Source of the DNA: Diploptera punctata
Taxonomy: Eukaryota; Arthropoda; Insecta; Blattodea; Blaberidae
Reading direction: 5' to 3'
DNA length: 64,000 nucleotides
NCBI GenBank assembly: GCA_030220185.1
Contig: JASPKZ010001233.1
Location: 124,001 to 188,000, forward strand
In this document: positions 38,190-49,654 of the stretch, in pieces
Layout of the letters: the number at the start of each line of letters is the position of its first letter
Position numbering within the stretch: the stretch's first letter is position 1
Notes under the pieces: generated by a model
Databases searched by the model: none
Told to the model about the DNA's origin: nothing
The model's input: the letters and a program-made list of their open reading frames with translations, nothing else
Position numbers and translations under genes: made by a program

Positions 38190-40845
38190 GGGCATCACAT
38201 TGTCATAAGTAATGCCACGAGTGATTTCCAATTTATGTAGATAATTTGGAAATCAAGAGTGTTTGTTAGGACTCCCTGGGGGTCCGTTTATCGGGCCCCA
38301 GCTGTGCTCACAACAGCAACAGGGCGCGTCCCCGGGTGGCGGATAGGGGAACGGTCGGTGGTTTGCTTGCACTCCTCCCGGCTAGGTCCAGACCGGACCC
38401 GCGGGCCATTTGTGAGGTCGTCAGGACTCGAGCGACCTGATGCACTACATAGCTCGTGCTGCGCCCACTTCAGCAGCAAATCGCGTCCCCTCGGTGGCGT
38501 AGTGGGGAAAAGGTCGGTGGATCTGCTAGTCAGTCCTCCCTTCCAAGTCCGATGAACTCGCGGACCATAAGTGGGGTCAACAGGAGACGAGCGCCCTGTT
38601 GTACTAAAGCTCAAATGTCCCGGCCCACAGCGGGAGCAGCGGCCGTCGTGGCGAGGCGGTGGGAGATTGTGGAGATCAGAAGCTCCCTTCTCTTGGTTAA
38701 TCCCGAGGACCTTTGTGGGGGCACCATGGGCGATGAGCTCCCTGGATGCCTACATTGCTCAGTGGGCTGACTCACAGCAGCGGCGTGACTAGGCTTAGTC
38801 TTGCGAACGGGCTGGTTAGGACAATACCGGGCGTAATGCTGGGAATTACCACCAGGTCAATAAGTTCGGGAAAGGAGGAAGCGCGGTCTTTGTTGGTGGG
38901 ATTTAGCGCCGGCTCTGGAACCGAGTGACCCAAGGACAATCTGTGAGGTCGTCAGGAGTTGAGCGACCTGACGTACTATAGCTCAGGCTGGACCTACTTC
39001 AGCAACCAAACACGTCCCCAGCTGGTGCACTGGGGGAAAGGTCGGTGGATCTGTAGAGAGTCCTCCCGGTCAAGTCCAAGGGACTCGTGAACCATTAGTG
39101 GGGTAGGCAAGAGTTGAGCGCCTTGTCGAACTATTTGCTCATCTGTTGGAGCTTGCGAGCTCCGTGCTGGCCCACAACAGCTGCAGAAGGCGTCCCTGGG
39201 GGCACACCAGGGCTCGGCTCGGACCAGTCCAGAGGGGAGCTACTGTACTGGTTCCTGGCTCGGCCTACGGGCCCGTCGACAAACTGTGGGGTCGCCAGGA
39301 GATGAGCACCTGGATGTACTAAAAGTCTCACACTGTTGGGCTTGTAGCCCTAGCCGGTCTCACAACGGCTGCAGGTCACGTCCCTGGAGGCAGAACAGGG
39401 GAATGGTCGGTGGATCTTCGACAGCAGTCCTCCCGGCTAGGCTCAGGGAGCCCGTGGACCAACTGTGGGGTCGTCAGGATTGAACGACCTGATGTACTAT
39501 GTAGCTCAGCAATTCCCAGAACTGCAAACTCCAACACTCTCTCCCTGGGGTGTTGGTTTAAGGACCGTGAACTTGAACGTGGACGTGAACATAGGATAGG
39601 GAGGACTAGAACTAGGACTTGGGAGTATGGTCATGACGACCGAGGTATCCCAAGGGGTGGACGGCTGGGCCTAGATGTTTGTTATGACTATTTAACGAAT
39701 AAAATTAAGATATTTACTCACAAATAACTATTTAAATATAGCTGTTTTAAAATATTTATATATTTAATGTAAACGGCAACGTTTGAAAACAAACGAGAAA
39801 CGTTTGAAAACAAACGAGAAACGTTTGTTATGCTTCATTTGTTCATCACTGCAACCAGATCATATTATTTATTGCCAAAGGATCGCAATATTGTAAGATT
39901 GCACCCTAGTGGAGAAAAAATGAAACACACCAAACTATTTATAACCAACATTAGGTTATTAATTAATTTATGATGTCCTACGATGTAAATTATATTTTTC
40001 TGGAACGTAAATTCTTGGGAAATAATACGTTTAAGAAAGTGAAAACAGTGGTTTCTTTTTTTTTTTGTGGTATAAAACTGAGCAACAAAAAATAAACTTT
40101 TTTTTTTGTCTCAGAAAGAAAAATATGTGATTCTGATAGTATTTTCTTCTCCTGAATTCAAATATGATATCGGTTTTTCTCCATCACGCAAGATTTCCGA
40201 GAGACAGGTATATTTTAATTTCAAACACTTTAATATTTTCTACATTCGTAACTACACAAGATTCGAACATTCGGACTCACCTAGAAAGTAAGAAATGGCG
40301 ATTTTCTGCTATATTTCGCCTGTGGAGCATCGCTCTTGATGGTCCAACAACAATCGACCAGCATATTAGGATTCCATTTGCCTTGATGTCTCTTTTCCAT
40401 AGCTGAAAATCATTTGAGTTAGCTCATTTGGTTTTATTTTACAATGGACAAATGGACGAAAAAACGTTTATTAAAAAATAAATATTTAAACCAATTAATT
40501 GAAATTGAAATAAAAAACTGTGGGTGATGGAGAAATTCCGAATACGTACTTGAAAACACGATAAAAACTTCATTAAGTACGACCATTGGTACTCATGAGA
40601 CAAAAATCATGTTGACCAGTGTAATCAATTACTACGAATGTTTTTCTATTATATCCTGCAAGCAGTAACTGTTTACATTCGTGCACTATATATATATATA
40701 TATATATATATCTGGAAGCCGTATTTCAGATGAAGCACGACTGTGATTGGTTGTAAATCAAAATTCATTGAAACGCGATTGGTCATTGTCTTTCATTTGG
40801 GGCATGAGTTAAGTAGTCCATATATTATTTGCCTTGTTTAGTATA
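38190..40845 (-). repeat. Interspersed repeat Y, inverted copy split by a GC-rich insertion
   Basis: 38190-38273 and 39677-40845 align to 25525-26165 in reverse. The hairpin end (TAATGCCACGAGTGATTTCC) is at 38200-38250, the middle (ATTTAACGAATAAAATTAAG) at 39690, and the far end (CATGAGTTAAGTAGTCC) at 40805-40821. Extra sequence, including a duplicated CGTTTGAAAACAAACGAGAA at 39780-39825 and a (TA)n at 40688-40711, makes it longer than copy 1. Confidence 0.65.
38274..39676. mobile_element. GC-rich tandem-repeat insertion, 1.4 kb, 13-bp duplication
   Basis: It is flanked by GTTTGTTAGGACT (38261-38273) and GTTTGTTATGACT (39677-39689). The empty site is seen in the other repeat Y copy near 26055-26075. 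Inside are degenerate units of about 150-195 bp, each with a GGTCGGTGG box (38353, 38512, 39040, 39405) and a GAGGTCGTCAGGA..GAGCGACCTG box (about 38411, 38570, 38945, 39097, 39290, 39467). Composition is far more GC-rich than the surroundings. No ORF shows a domain, and the overlapping frames are composition artefacts. It resembles the leader of the LINE at 35490, so a 5' UTR-derived retroinsertion is possible. Confidence 0.7.
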
Positions 40846-41040
40846 AATTCATGACTAGATTATCTGTTTTGTCTTAAATGTTCGTGTTATCTCTGAGGTG
40901 ACCCTTACATTGAGCTGATCACTCGTCCAGGGAAGCCTTCATGTCCTTTTGTATGTGATTCAAAGTTTAAAAACCTCTCCCTGCGGTCGTATCGCTATAA
41001 GGTTCATGTGGCGTAGGGCATGTAAAACTACAAAGGCAAA
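40846..41040 (+). repeat. SINE-A type 3 tail fragment
   Basis: CCCTTACATTGAGCTGATCA then CCAGGGAAGCC matches 63495-63540, the tail of the SINE at 63340. Confidence 0.5.
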
Positions 41041-41110
41041 AAAAGTGATCCTTCTACAGGCCTTAGTATGGGGTAGTAGGAAGTTGAGGCTCCCACTTGT
41101 TCTAGACAAT
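41040..41110 (-). repeat. SINE-F tail fragment
   Basis: GGGGTAGTAGGAAGTTGAGG and TTCTAGACAATCG are the reversed SINE-F tail. A second fragment from the body lies at 41630-41715. Confidence 0.6.
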
Positions 41111-41119
41111 CGACACTTG

Positions 41120-41620
41120 ATGAATTAATATAAAAAACAGCAAAAATAAGGTTATACAAAACATTCATTAGACCAGTAGTTACATATGCTAGTGAAACTT
41201 GGGCCCTAAAAGAAACAATAAAATAGACATTATTAATTTTTTAAAGGAAAATTCTATGACGAATATTTGGACCAAATAGAGGAAATGATAACTGTTGGAG
41301 AATCAAAACAAATAACGAACTAAACAAATTAATAAAAAAATCAGAATATAGTAAACCATATAAGATAACTCAGAATTGGTTGGCTGGGACATTTAATAAG
41401 ATGGAATTATCAGAGATTGGTTAAGAAACTCTATAAATGGAAACCTATCGGAGGCAGAGGAGTTGGAAGACCGAAGTTCAGATGGAATGATGACACAATG
41501 AACGACTAAAGAAAATTAAAGTGACCAACTTGAATATGGCAAGTGACAGGTTGGCATGGAGGAGTATTGTTGAGAAGGCCAAAACTTTCACCTTTGAAGT
41601 TGTCGCGCCTTAGGATGATG
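41120..41620 (+). pseudogene. LINE C-terminal fragment, separate lineage
   Basis: The plus strand reads AKIRLYKTFIRPVVTYASET then WALKET, with later frames giving GRGVGRPKFRW-like and NMASDRLAWRSIVEKAKTF segments and an (atg)n tail at 41612. This matches the post-palm to C-terminal region of an RTE-type element. Frameshifts abound. Confidence 0.7.
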
Positions 41621-41724
41621 ATGATGAATCGGCACTTGATGTCAGCCATGTTGTCAGCCTTCCGTTAGAGGCTGAGTCGACCCCAGGGTCATAGTGCATC
41701 CAGAAGGTTCGGGGGAGATTATAT

Positions 41725-42373
41725 TAAGGTAGAGAAAAAAATAAAGGTAGAACAAGTTAATCAGTACCTCTACTGACATCTATTTTGTTGTGGATATTTT
41801 ACAGGAGGCCTAATCAGTTTTATATTATTCAAAATGCACTTCTCTGTTAGAATTACTCGCTACGTTAGTTTATGCAAAATTCTTACATGAGCGACTTCTT
41901 TCATTGCAAGCTCTTCATTATGCAGTCGTGGATGTAATTGGATGTCAGGAAAACGGGAAGAAATCCCTGGATAACGACATTCACCGCCTCGCATATGAAT
42001 GTTCTGTGCTATTTACAACAACCCTCTATGTTTTAGATATTACAGTTGTGTATTTTAAATAAAACATAAATTGAATAGCCTATAATAATATAAAGTAAAC
42101 CTGGATTACGTATCCAAAAATATGGTTCATTTAAATTGTATCTTAAAAATAGTAACATCGGTATATCTGTAAGAGAAAGTTTTAGACATAACTGTTACCG
42201 TACACATGGCTACTTCGACTTTTTTAAAAACATTTTTTTATATCACACTATCAGTTATTAACTTAAATATGTCAAATAAACTCTAATATGACAAACTTAG
42301 AGTGCTGAATCGATTACTTCGTTCACAATTGCTCTGAAGTTAACAGTCCTTTCAGTTAAAACATAAAACAAAT
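41725..42373. other. AT-rich, nothing identified
   Basis: No recognised repeat or coding pattern. Confidence 0.4.
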
Positions 42374-42414
42374 AATCAATTATACATACTTACTTACTTA
42401 CTTACTCACTGGCA

Positions 42415-43413
42415 CTATCGAACCCGTAGGTTCATGGCCGCACGGACATAAGCTCTCCATACATCCCTATCCTGAGCTAATGTTTTCCAATCATTCCCTG
42501 TATAATCTACTTCCCTCAAATCATAGTTAATGTTGTTCTCCCACCTCATTCTTGGTCTACCAACTGGGCGTTTTCCTTCTGGCTTTCCTACAAGAAGTTT
42601 CCATGCACGTCTTTCATTCCCCATACGTGCAACATGTCCTGCCCATCGCAGTCTACGGGACTTAACTGTTCTTATTATATCTGGCTTCCTATAAAGACCA
42701 TGTAGTTCATTGTTATGTAGTCTTCTCCATTCACCTGTCTGTTCATCTCTCTTTGGTCCAAAAATTTTCCTAAGAACTTTATTCTCAAATACTCGTAATC
42801 TCCTTTCCTCCCTTAAAGTAAGAGTCCATGTTTCGCACCCATATAATATAACTGGTAGAACAATAGTTTTATATATTTTCAGCTTAACGTTTTTTGAAAG
42901 GAGTTGGGACATCAAAAGTCTCTGCAATGCATAATAGCATGCATTTCCAGAATTGAGCCTATGTTTAATTTCTTTATGCATCTCATTCCTATTTGTGATT
43001 ATTGTTCCTAGGTATTTGAATTCAGCCAATTCCTCAAAATTTCCCTCATTTGTCATTAGCTGTCCATTTCCATTATATAATGTATTTCTACGTGTGACCA
43101 TATATTTAGTTTTACTGATATTTACTTCTAGTCCTAATTTCTTAGTGTTACTCAATAGTGTGTGCGTGTTGGCCTTTAGTATCTCCTCGCTATCGGCCAG
43201 TAGTACTACATCATCAGCATAAACTAACAGCTTATTAATACCATTGAGTTGTAAGCCTTCCTCATTCTCTAAAGATTTAATGGCATGCTCTAGTACAAAA
43301 TTAAATAGTAGAGGAGATAGTGCATCTCCTTGCTTTAACCCATTCTGGATTTCAAAAGTGTCTGAAAACTGTTTCCCTACACGCACCCTACTCGTTGAGC
43401 CATTTAGACACAT
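42415..43413 (-). pseudogene. RTE-1 copy G: RT palm through C-terminus, 332 codons open
   Basis: This is the longest LINE frame in the window. It includes FSDTFEIQNGLKQGDALSPL (RT motif 4), KLLVYADDVVLLADSEEIL (catalytic YADD), FKYLGTIITNRNEMHKEIKH, LPVILYGCETWTL, then LRKIFGPKRDEQTGEW, SRRLRWAGHVARMGNERRAW and PVGRPRMRWENNINYDLREV, ending LRVR-stop. The annotated start is simply the first Met downstream of a frameshift near 43680, not a real initiation site. The intact protein would carry an endonuclease as well, so this copy is dead, but the frame suggests recent insertion. Confidence 0.9.
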
Positions 43414-43712
43414 TCGAATAAGTCTAACTAACTTTTTAGGAATTCCAAACTCCAGCAGGATACTATATAACTTCTCCCTCTTAATTGAATCATATGCTTT
43501 TTTGAAGTCTACATATAGTTGATGTACAGTACCATTATATTCCCATTTCTTTTCTAAAATCTGTCTTATACTAAAAATCTGATCTGTTGTAGACCTGTTT
43601 CTTCTAAATGCACATTGATGATCTCCTAGAACGTCATCAATATAGGGAGTAAGTCTGCTTACTAATATATTTGTTTAGAATTTTGTACGAAGTTGAAAGT
43701 AATGAGATGCCC

Positions 43713-44139
43713 CTATAGTTGTTTGCAATCAGTTTTATCTCCTTTCTTATAAATTGGTACGATAATTGATTCCTTCCATTCGTCTGGAAGAGCTTCTTTT
43801 TCCCAAATCATACTAAGCAACCAGCGTATCTTGTATATCAATTTTTCTCCCCCTGATTTTATCAGTTCTGCTGGGATCTCATCTGAACCTGATGCTTTAT
43901 ACATCTTCAATTTTTCAATTGCCATTTCAACCTCTAATGCACTTGGCTCTGCGACTAGCATTTCTGCTGTCTGTAACTTATCCTCCTCAATGTCCTGTTC
44001 TGTATGTACATTTAATAGCTGATTAAAATAACTTTTCCATCTATTTAATATACTCTTGGAATCTGCAATCATATCCCCATTTTCATTCCGAATTATGTTT
44101 GTTCTAGCCTGAAACCCTTTCTTCTCTATACTAATTCCC
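43713..44139 (-). pseudogene. RTE-1 copy G: RT N-terminal part
   Basis: The minus frame reads GFQARTNIIRNENGDMIADS, LNRWKSYFNQLLNVHTEQDI, ASGSDEIPAELIKSGGEKLI and [19 protein letters not shown]. These are the GSDxIPAELIK and W+[12 protein letters not shown] motifs 1-2 of the RT. It is cut at its 5' end by truncation and separated from the palm by frameshifts at about 43670-43715. Confidence 0.9.
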
Positions 44140-44149
44140 AATCAATTAT

Positions 44150-44245
44150 ACATAGTTAATAAAAAAACCCAAATCACTAAATTTTAATTTGGTGATTTGG
44201 GTTTTTTATTGACTGTGAATAATACAAATTTATCGCCAAGAAGAT
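44150..44245. repeat. Fold-back end of the ATCACCAAGAAGG family
   Basis: A hairpin of AAACCCAAATCACTAAA and TTTGGTGATTTGGGTTT is followed by TATTGACTGTGAATAATAC and TTTATCGCCAAGAAG. It lacks the inner GAAACGC stem of its relatives at 16640 and 30098. Confidence 0.65.
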
Positions 44246-44447
44246 CCTGCTATTTTATTAATGGAATAATTAATTGATTTGGTGTTTACTTCATGAAAAT
44301 CCATGATGTTTATTTATTAAACAAAACTATTAAAGTTTTATGTGTTTCTCATAAATATTTATTTTAATCAAAGAATCATATAAAACTTTAATATTATTTA
44401 AAATAATAATTAATACTTATAATTACATTTATACTGTATTATTAATA

Positions 44448-45994
44448 CACTGCTCAAAACAATTAGAGGAACACTATGAAATATGCAAATATTTTTTCAT
44501 TGGATAAAGGTACATGAAATTAATAAAGTACATTATTTGTGGTTATTTATTTATTTATTTATTTATTGCTCATGTCAGTAAAAACAAATTAATAACGCTG
44601 ACAAATAATTTTTCAAATAATCCCACTATGTAAGTAATTGAATCTTGTGCTTTTTTTTCAAAGTTAAACACTCGTTATATAGAGTTAGTATCGTGTATGG
44701 CCTCCACGACATTCGATGACAGTTTGGCACCTTCGTGGCATGCTCCCAATAAGATTCTGGATTTCCTCTTGCGGGATATTCTCCCATTCCTCCTTCAGAG
44801 CATCTCCAAGTTGCTGCAGAGTTTGTGGAGCTTGATGTCGGTTCCTGACCTTCCTGTCTAGAAGCTCCCACAAGTGTTCAATAGGGTTGAGGTATGGGCT
44901 GACCGCTGGCCACTCCATTACCTCAATTTCATTCCTGCTCAGGAAATCCCTGGTGACAGCCGCAGAATGTGCCCTGGCATTATCCTGCATAAACAGAAAT
45001 CCAGGGCCTACTCCAAAGGCAGCAGGTACTACATACTCTTCCAGAACGTGCCCGATATACCGGGCAGCATTCAGTCGCTGGGGAACAAGTACAAGGTCCG
45101 TACGATTGTTGTACATAACTCCGGTCCATACTATTATGGAACCTCCTCCGAATCTATCAATTTCCTGTACAGCCTCTGTAGAAAATCTTTCTCCTGGCCG
45201 TCCCCACACCCTCAATCGACCATCACAACGTGTAAGACGATACCTGGATTCGTCCGAGAAGAGCACAGACTCCCACTGGTTCAGGTTCCAATCACCATGG
45301 TTTTTAGCATACGTACGTCTTGCTGCCTTATGCCCATATGTTAAGCGCGATTTTTAACGGGTCTTTTTGGAGGAATATTCTCTTTCCTTAATCTGTTCCT
45401 TATGGTTTGTTCTGAAACCCGGATTCCGGAAGCCATATGAAGGCATTCTGCAGGTCTTTTGCAGTTTTTGTACGCTGTCGAAGAGCAGAAAGAACAACGT
45501 ATCTGTCATCCTGGGGGCTTGTTTTAAATTTACGGCCCTGGTCACGTCTTCTACAATGCTGACCTGTCTCTCTGTGCCTGTTTCGTAACCTGGACACCAC
45601 GGAAGGAGAAACCCCAAGCTCTCTAGCCACTTGTCGCAGAGATTGACCCCTTGTCGTAAAAGATGTAGAGCATGATACACTCCAAACTCATTTAAATGCC
45701 TCATTTTGTCAGAGACTTCAATAAACAAGGCAATAATCAACATTCGTCACTATAGCAACATCAGGAAGCTTTACCAATTAGAAGTGGCCAGTGCCTTCCA
45801 AAATAAAAAAAATCTCTATATTTTGTTATTTGAGGTAATTTCTCTGTATTTAGGCCATGGATCTTTAAAATTTGTATCCAATGATAAAATTAATAATTCA
45901 ATTCACATATTGTCCAACTTTCAGCATCACAGCTTTAAAAAACAATTACTTATTCAATTTATTACAAGTGTTCCTCTAATTGTTTTGAGCAGTG
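44448..45994 (-). mobile_element. Tc1-like transposon, 1547 bp, perfect 30-bp TIRs
   Basis: The ends begin CACTGCTCAAAACAATTAGA on both strands and match for about 28-30 bp. They are flanked by TA (44446-44447 and 45995-45996). It encodes one broken DD34E transposase on the minus strand. Length and TIR size are normal for Tc1 elements. Confidence 0.95.
44685..45725 (-). pseudogene. Tc1-type DD34E transposase, frameshifted
   Basis: The minus strand starts MRHLNEFGVYHALHLLRQGV. A shifted frame (45400-45630) then has the HTH ARELGVSPSVVSRLRNRHRE and AKDLQNAFIWLPESGF. A third frame (to 44685) holds the catalytic part: WESVLFSDESRYRLTRCDGR (first D), FLFMQDNARAHSAAVTRDFL (second D), AVSPYLNPIEHLWELLDRKV (E; 34 residues between D and E) and the end RCQTVIECRGGHTRY. 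All three catalytic residues remain, but at least two frameshifts separate the DNA-binding half from the catalytic half. Confidence 0.92.
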
Positions 45995-45999
45995 TATAT

Positions 46000-46480
46000 A
46001 GAGTGATATTAATTCTAATTTATGTCCTGAAAGAGAAGCGTGAATGGACATGAGTGTATGTCACAGAAATGTGTGATTTTAAGTGAAACGGGAATTTAAA
46101 TCTGGCTGGCCGAGTAAAAGAATCGAACTGGAAACATCGGATTCGAATGTACATGTTGTGCATGAATAGAGATATATTTTAATTGTACTAACATGGGTTA
46201 TTTTCATAACAATTGTGGATTTTTTAAACTGAAGACGTCCACTTCGTTAAATTTTCCATGAGTTACCAAAAATTCACATTTCCTATTTTTATTTTTATTT
46301 GTTCCGTATAAACATCTACTTCCACACACAATTTCAATAGGATAGGTTCACATTTGTAAAATAATTAAATCAAACAAATATCCCTAGTGGGAGTGTTCCC
46401 TAGCGGCAGTGTTTTAACCAAGCTAATTTAGTTATGCTTATTTATCGATAGATGTCAGCAAGTAATATGGGGGTCGGCAT
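46000..46480. other. AT-rich, nothing identified
   Basis: No recognised repeat or coding pattern. Confidence 0.4.
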
Positions 46481-46484
46481 TAAA

Positions 46485-46738
46485 GCCTAAGTAAGACACC
46501 TAGTGGGCAACTAACGTACTATTTGGATGGATAACGGCCGGTAAGTTTTGCACAGAGGCCTCTTTATTTCAAGTTTTCTCTTCTTTTACGTGTCTGAAAA
46601 TCTTCAGACTCGGGAGCCACGGCTCAAAGTCCATCCCGGAGAACTTGTCCCTTGAATTTTTCCATTCTAAAAATCCATTGACCCCGGTCGAATTTGAACT
46701 CCCGTCCCTCGGAACTAGAGGCAAGGAATATTACTACA
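46485..46738 (-). repeat. SINE-E
   Basis: Minus-strand SINE-E with B-box region GAGTTCAAATTCGACCGG and GAAGATTTTCAGACACG body. Confidence 0.7.
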
Positions 46739-46798
46739 TTTTTTGGACGTGTTCAACTAAAAAAAAAGCTCAATTGTTCTTAATTCTCTCCTAATCCA

Positions 46799-47112
46799 TG
46801 GCGCGACTGACCTAGAAGGCCCTTGGCCTACCTGCCGGCTGCTGGCCTCATATCCACATGTGTTATTCACAGAAGTAGACAATCATTCAGTGTAGGGGTG
46901 ACATGTGGTCAGCCGTTATAGCTGGTTTTCTCAACCTGGAGCCACTACTTATTGTAGATATTCAAATGTATCATGATGCTGGGTGGGCACCGGTCCCATA
47001 CTGGCCGAAATTCCATGAGAACATTTCTTCCCGCATGAAGATCCAAACCAGCGCAAGTCCCGAGGCTCTGCGCCAAGGCATCTTGTCTTAACCACTTGGC
47101 TACGACACGGGA
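46799..47112 (-). repeat. SINE-D, full copy
   Basis: From ATGGCGCGACTGACC (3' end) to CCACTTGGCTACGACACGGG (head). The B box is partly lost (GGTTTGGATCTTC). Confidence 0.78.
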
Positions 47113-47300
47113 CACTTGGATGGATAACGGTCGGTAAATTTTGCAAAGAGGCCTCTTTATTACATATTTGCTGTTCTTTTACAAGCCTGAAAATCTTGAA
47201 CCTCGGGACGCACAGCTCAAAGTGCCTCCTGGTCCGGTTTAAACTCACATCCCTCGTAACTAGAGGGATGGGACATAACCACTAGCCCACCGCGGCCAAC
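47113..47300 (-). repeat. SINE-E
   Basis: Minus-strand copy from TTGGATGGATAACGGTCGG to the head CACTAGCCCACCGCGGCC. It abuts SINE-D with no gap. Confidence 0.72.
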
Positions 47301-47314
47301 AAATAAATAAATAA

Positions 47315-47350
<36 letters not shown>

Positions 47351-47395
47351 TTGGACATGTTCAGCAATATATATATATATATATATATATATAAT
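47301..47395. repeat. (AAAT)n and (TA)n microsatellites
   Basis: Two TA runs (47321-47347 and 47369-47393) flank TTTTGGACATGTTCAGCAA. The short ORFs there are repeat translations. Confidence 0.9.
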
Positions 47396-47509
47396 CTCTT
47401 CATTTGTTCTTAAACTTAAGATTTTCCAACAACATTGGCTTACAGTTTTTTTTTTTGTCCTCTTGCTGTCTCTATCTATTCCGATTGAGGGTCTTTCCAC
47501 TTTTCAGCG

Positions 47510-47828
47510 GTTGCCCTTTTACCAGCCGGCTGCTGGCCCTTCACATCCACATGTGTCAATCACAGAGGTAGATGATCAACAGCCAGTGTAGGGGTGACAT
47601 GTGGTTAGCATGTCGAGTCCCCCAGCCGTTATAGCTGGTTCCTTAACCTGGAGCCGCTACTTATTGTAGCTACCCAATTGCCTCACGATGCTGGGTGGGC
47701 ACCGGTCCCATACTGGCCGAAATACCATGAGAAAATTTCTTCCCCCATGGAGACTCGAACCAGCGCAAGTCCCGTAGCTCTGCACCAAGGCTTCCTACCT
47801 TAACCGCTCGACTACGGCGCGGGACTTG
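47510..47828 (-). repeat. SINE-D, full copy
   Basis: Minus strand with head CCGCGCCGTAGTCGAGCGGT, B box GGTTCGAGTCTCC and the full shared body. It is the cleanest SINE-D head in the window. Confidence 0.85.
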
Positions 47829-47829
47829 T

Positions 47830-48305
47830 CTCTATCTATTACCTTTTCATTAACATGCAATATATAAAATATGCGATTTCAATTGCATAGTAGCATGTGT
47901 TCGAATACATACAGTACGTGTAATGTTGAAAAAAATAATTTGATAAGGATTATATGATTACCCTTTGACTTGTTCGTGTTAAATATAAGAAGATTGTAAG
48001 AAGTAATTTGTCATATTGTGCTAAAATTTGAAATAAGAAGATTTTTAAAAAGACGTTCTTCAAAGGGGACATGATTGAAAATGCAAGAAGTTTGCCACAT
48101 CTTTGTGAATGCAAGTGGAAAATGATACCAGACACTCTTTTGTTTTTTATCTGGCTGCTTGTAGTTCCCACAAATCGATATGATGTTGGAGTTATTTTAT
48201 CCAAGAAGAATGGCATATGTCTTATACCATTCTGCTAAGAATAATTGTACACATTTAGTTCACTTCATAATTTTTTTCAAAATTTAGTTCATTTAATAAT
48301 TTAAC
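47830..48305. other. Nothing identified
   Basis: The minus frame 47950-48216 has no recognisable motif. Confidence 0.4.
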
Positions 48306-48324
48306 ATTTTATATTATTCATTTT

Positions 48325-48706
48325 GTCCACCGCTGTGGTCTCGAGGTAGCGTGCTGCCTTGTCACGTAGCGGGCCCGGGTTCGATCCCCGGTCGGGACAG
48401 TTTTTCTGGATGAGGTTTTTATCGGGGTTTTTCCTCACCTATAAGACAAATGTCAGGAAAACTTTAAGGCCCAAACGGTCCCCAAATCATATGGCCATCG
48501 CATTCATCATCATTCATATTCATCTTAAGTTAAGCTTAGGATTAGGGACTCTCCTGGCGCACCATTATCATCATACATCATATCATCGGGGCAACGTAAC
48601 TCCGCCTTCCAGGCGCCCCAACCTCAGAAGTGGGTTACAAGTACGCCATGCCAGGAGAGAAACCAGGAATGTCGAAAGACAACCTGGGGCATTTGGAAAA
48701 AAAAAA
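48325..48706 (+). repeat. SINE-A with tail type 2, 15-bp target duplication
   Basis: TATATTATTCATTTT at 48310-48324 and 48707-48721 flanks the copy. Head CTGTGGTCTCGAGGTAGCG, B box GGTTCGATCCCCGG, body, tail type 2 ending CCTGGGGCATTTGG and a poly(A) run. Confidence 0.92.
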
Positions 48707-48942
48707 TATATTATTCATTTTGAAACATAATTCTTTTAATTTAATTTTTAAAATGTTTTCCCCCCTCACTTACGTAATCTAACAATGAAGATCTAATTGA
48801 AATTAAACAATGGATACTGAAGTTACATGAAGCTATATTTTCTGAGGGAAAAATAGTACAAACCTGGAGAGTTAATTCGTTCTGTGTACAAAAACAATGG
48901 TTGTAATTGAACCAAAAATAATTATAATAAATTCTAACTAAA

Positions 48943-49380
48943 TCACTGGCACTATCAAACCCTTTGGTTTTGATCGCACGGACATAAGCTCGCCATACAT
49001 ACCTATTCTGAGATGTTTTCCAAATATCCCCTGTATAATATACCTCCCTCAAATCATGGTTAATGTTATTCTCCCACCTCATACTTGGTCTACTAACTAG
49101 GCGTTTTCCCTCTGGTTTTCCTAAAAAAGTTTCCATGCCCCTCTTTAAATTTCCATTCGTGCCATATATATGTCCAGCCCATTGCAGTCTACGAGACTTG
49201 ATTGTTCTTATTATATCTGGCTTCTTATAAAGACCATGTAGTTCACTGTTATGTAATCTTCTCCATTCATCTCTCTGTTCATCTTTTTTTGGTCCAAACA
49301 TTTTCCTAAGAACTTTATTCTCAAATACTCGTAATCTCCTTTCTTCCCTTAAAGTAACAGCCCATGTTTCGCATCCATAT
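48943..49380 (-). pseudogene. RTE-1 LINE 3' fragment (copy H)
   Basis: The minus frame 48741-49301 includes MFGPKKDEQRDEWRRLHNSE, LHGLYKKPDIIRTIKSRRLQ and WAGHI, then GKPEGKRLVSRPSMRWENN. After GCATCCATATC at 49370-49380 the sequence leaves RTE-1 for another segment that also follows copy J. Confidence 0.8.
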
Positions 49381-49505
49381 CTTCTTCTCAGTCATAATTT
49401 GTAGTATTTTCATCCTGTTTATTTCCATAATCACTCCTCGGTGGAAGACGTATTTGATGTGCATTCACTGTCTATCCATATCTTGACTGGTCTTCCTCTT
49501 GTTCT
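49381..49505 (-). repeat. Segment shared with 50893-51010
   Basis: CTTCTTCTCAGTCATAATTT through CTCCTCGGTGGAAGACG is nearly identical to 50893-51010 and follows RTE-1 sequence in both places. It looks like the 3' end of yet another LINE joined to RTE-1. Confidence 0.6.
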
Positions 49506-49654
49506 TCTCTCGTCCAATGGTCTATCTTCTTTAATATAATTATTGATAATAAATTATTGAATTCCTTTGTTGTCATAGACGAGAAAACTTTTATCTGAAA
49601 CAAGCACATAGAGTTTAATAGCCTATACAATAGCATATCAACATATAATAATAA

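Larger units (their letters stand above)
42389..44139 (-). mobile_element. RTE-1 LINE (copy G), 5'-truncated, 15-bp target duplication
   Basis: AATCAATTATACATA lies at 42374-42388 and again at 44140-44154. The copy starts in the linker before the RT and runs to the C-terminus and a (TTAC)n tail. It is the best preserved RTE-1 copy and serves as the empty-site reference for the transposon in copy B. Its target is the end of a fold-back element (44150-44245). Confidence 0.95.

Noticed and set aside
38259..39730. Several 60-105-codon frames with Arg/Gly/Pro-rich translations
   Set aside because: They occur on both strands of a GC-rich tandem array and disagree from unit to unit, so they are composition artefacts rather than a repetitive protein gene.
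47282..47500. Frame with an IYIYIYIY stretch
   Set aside because: It translates a (TA)n microsatellite.
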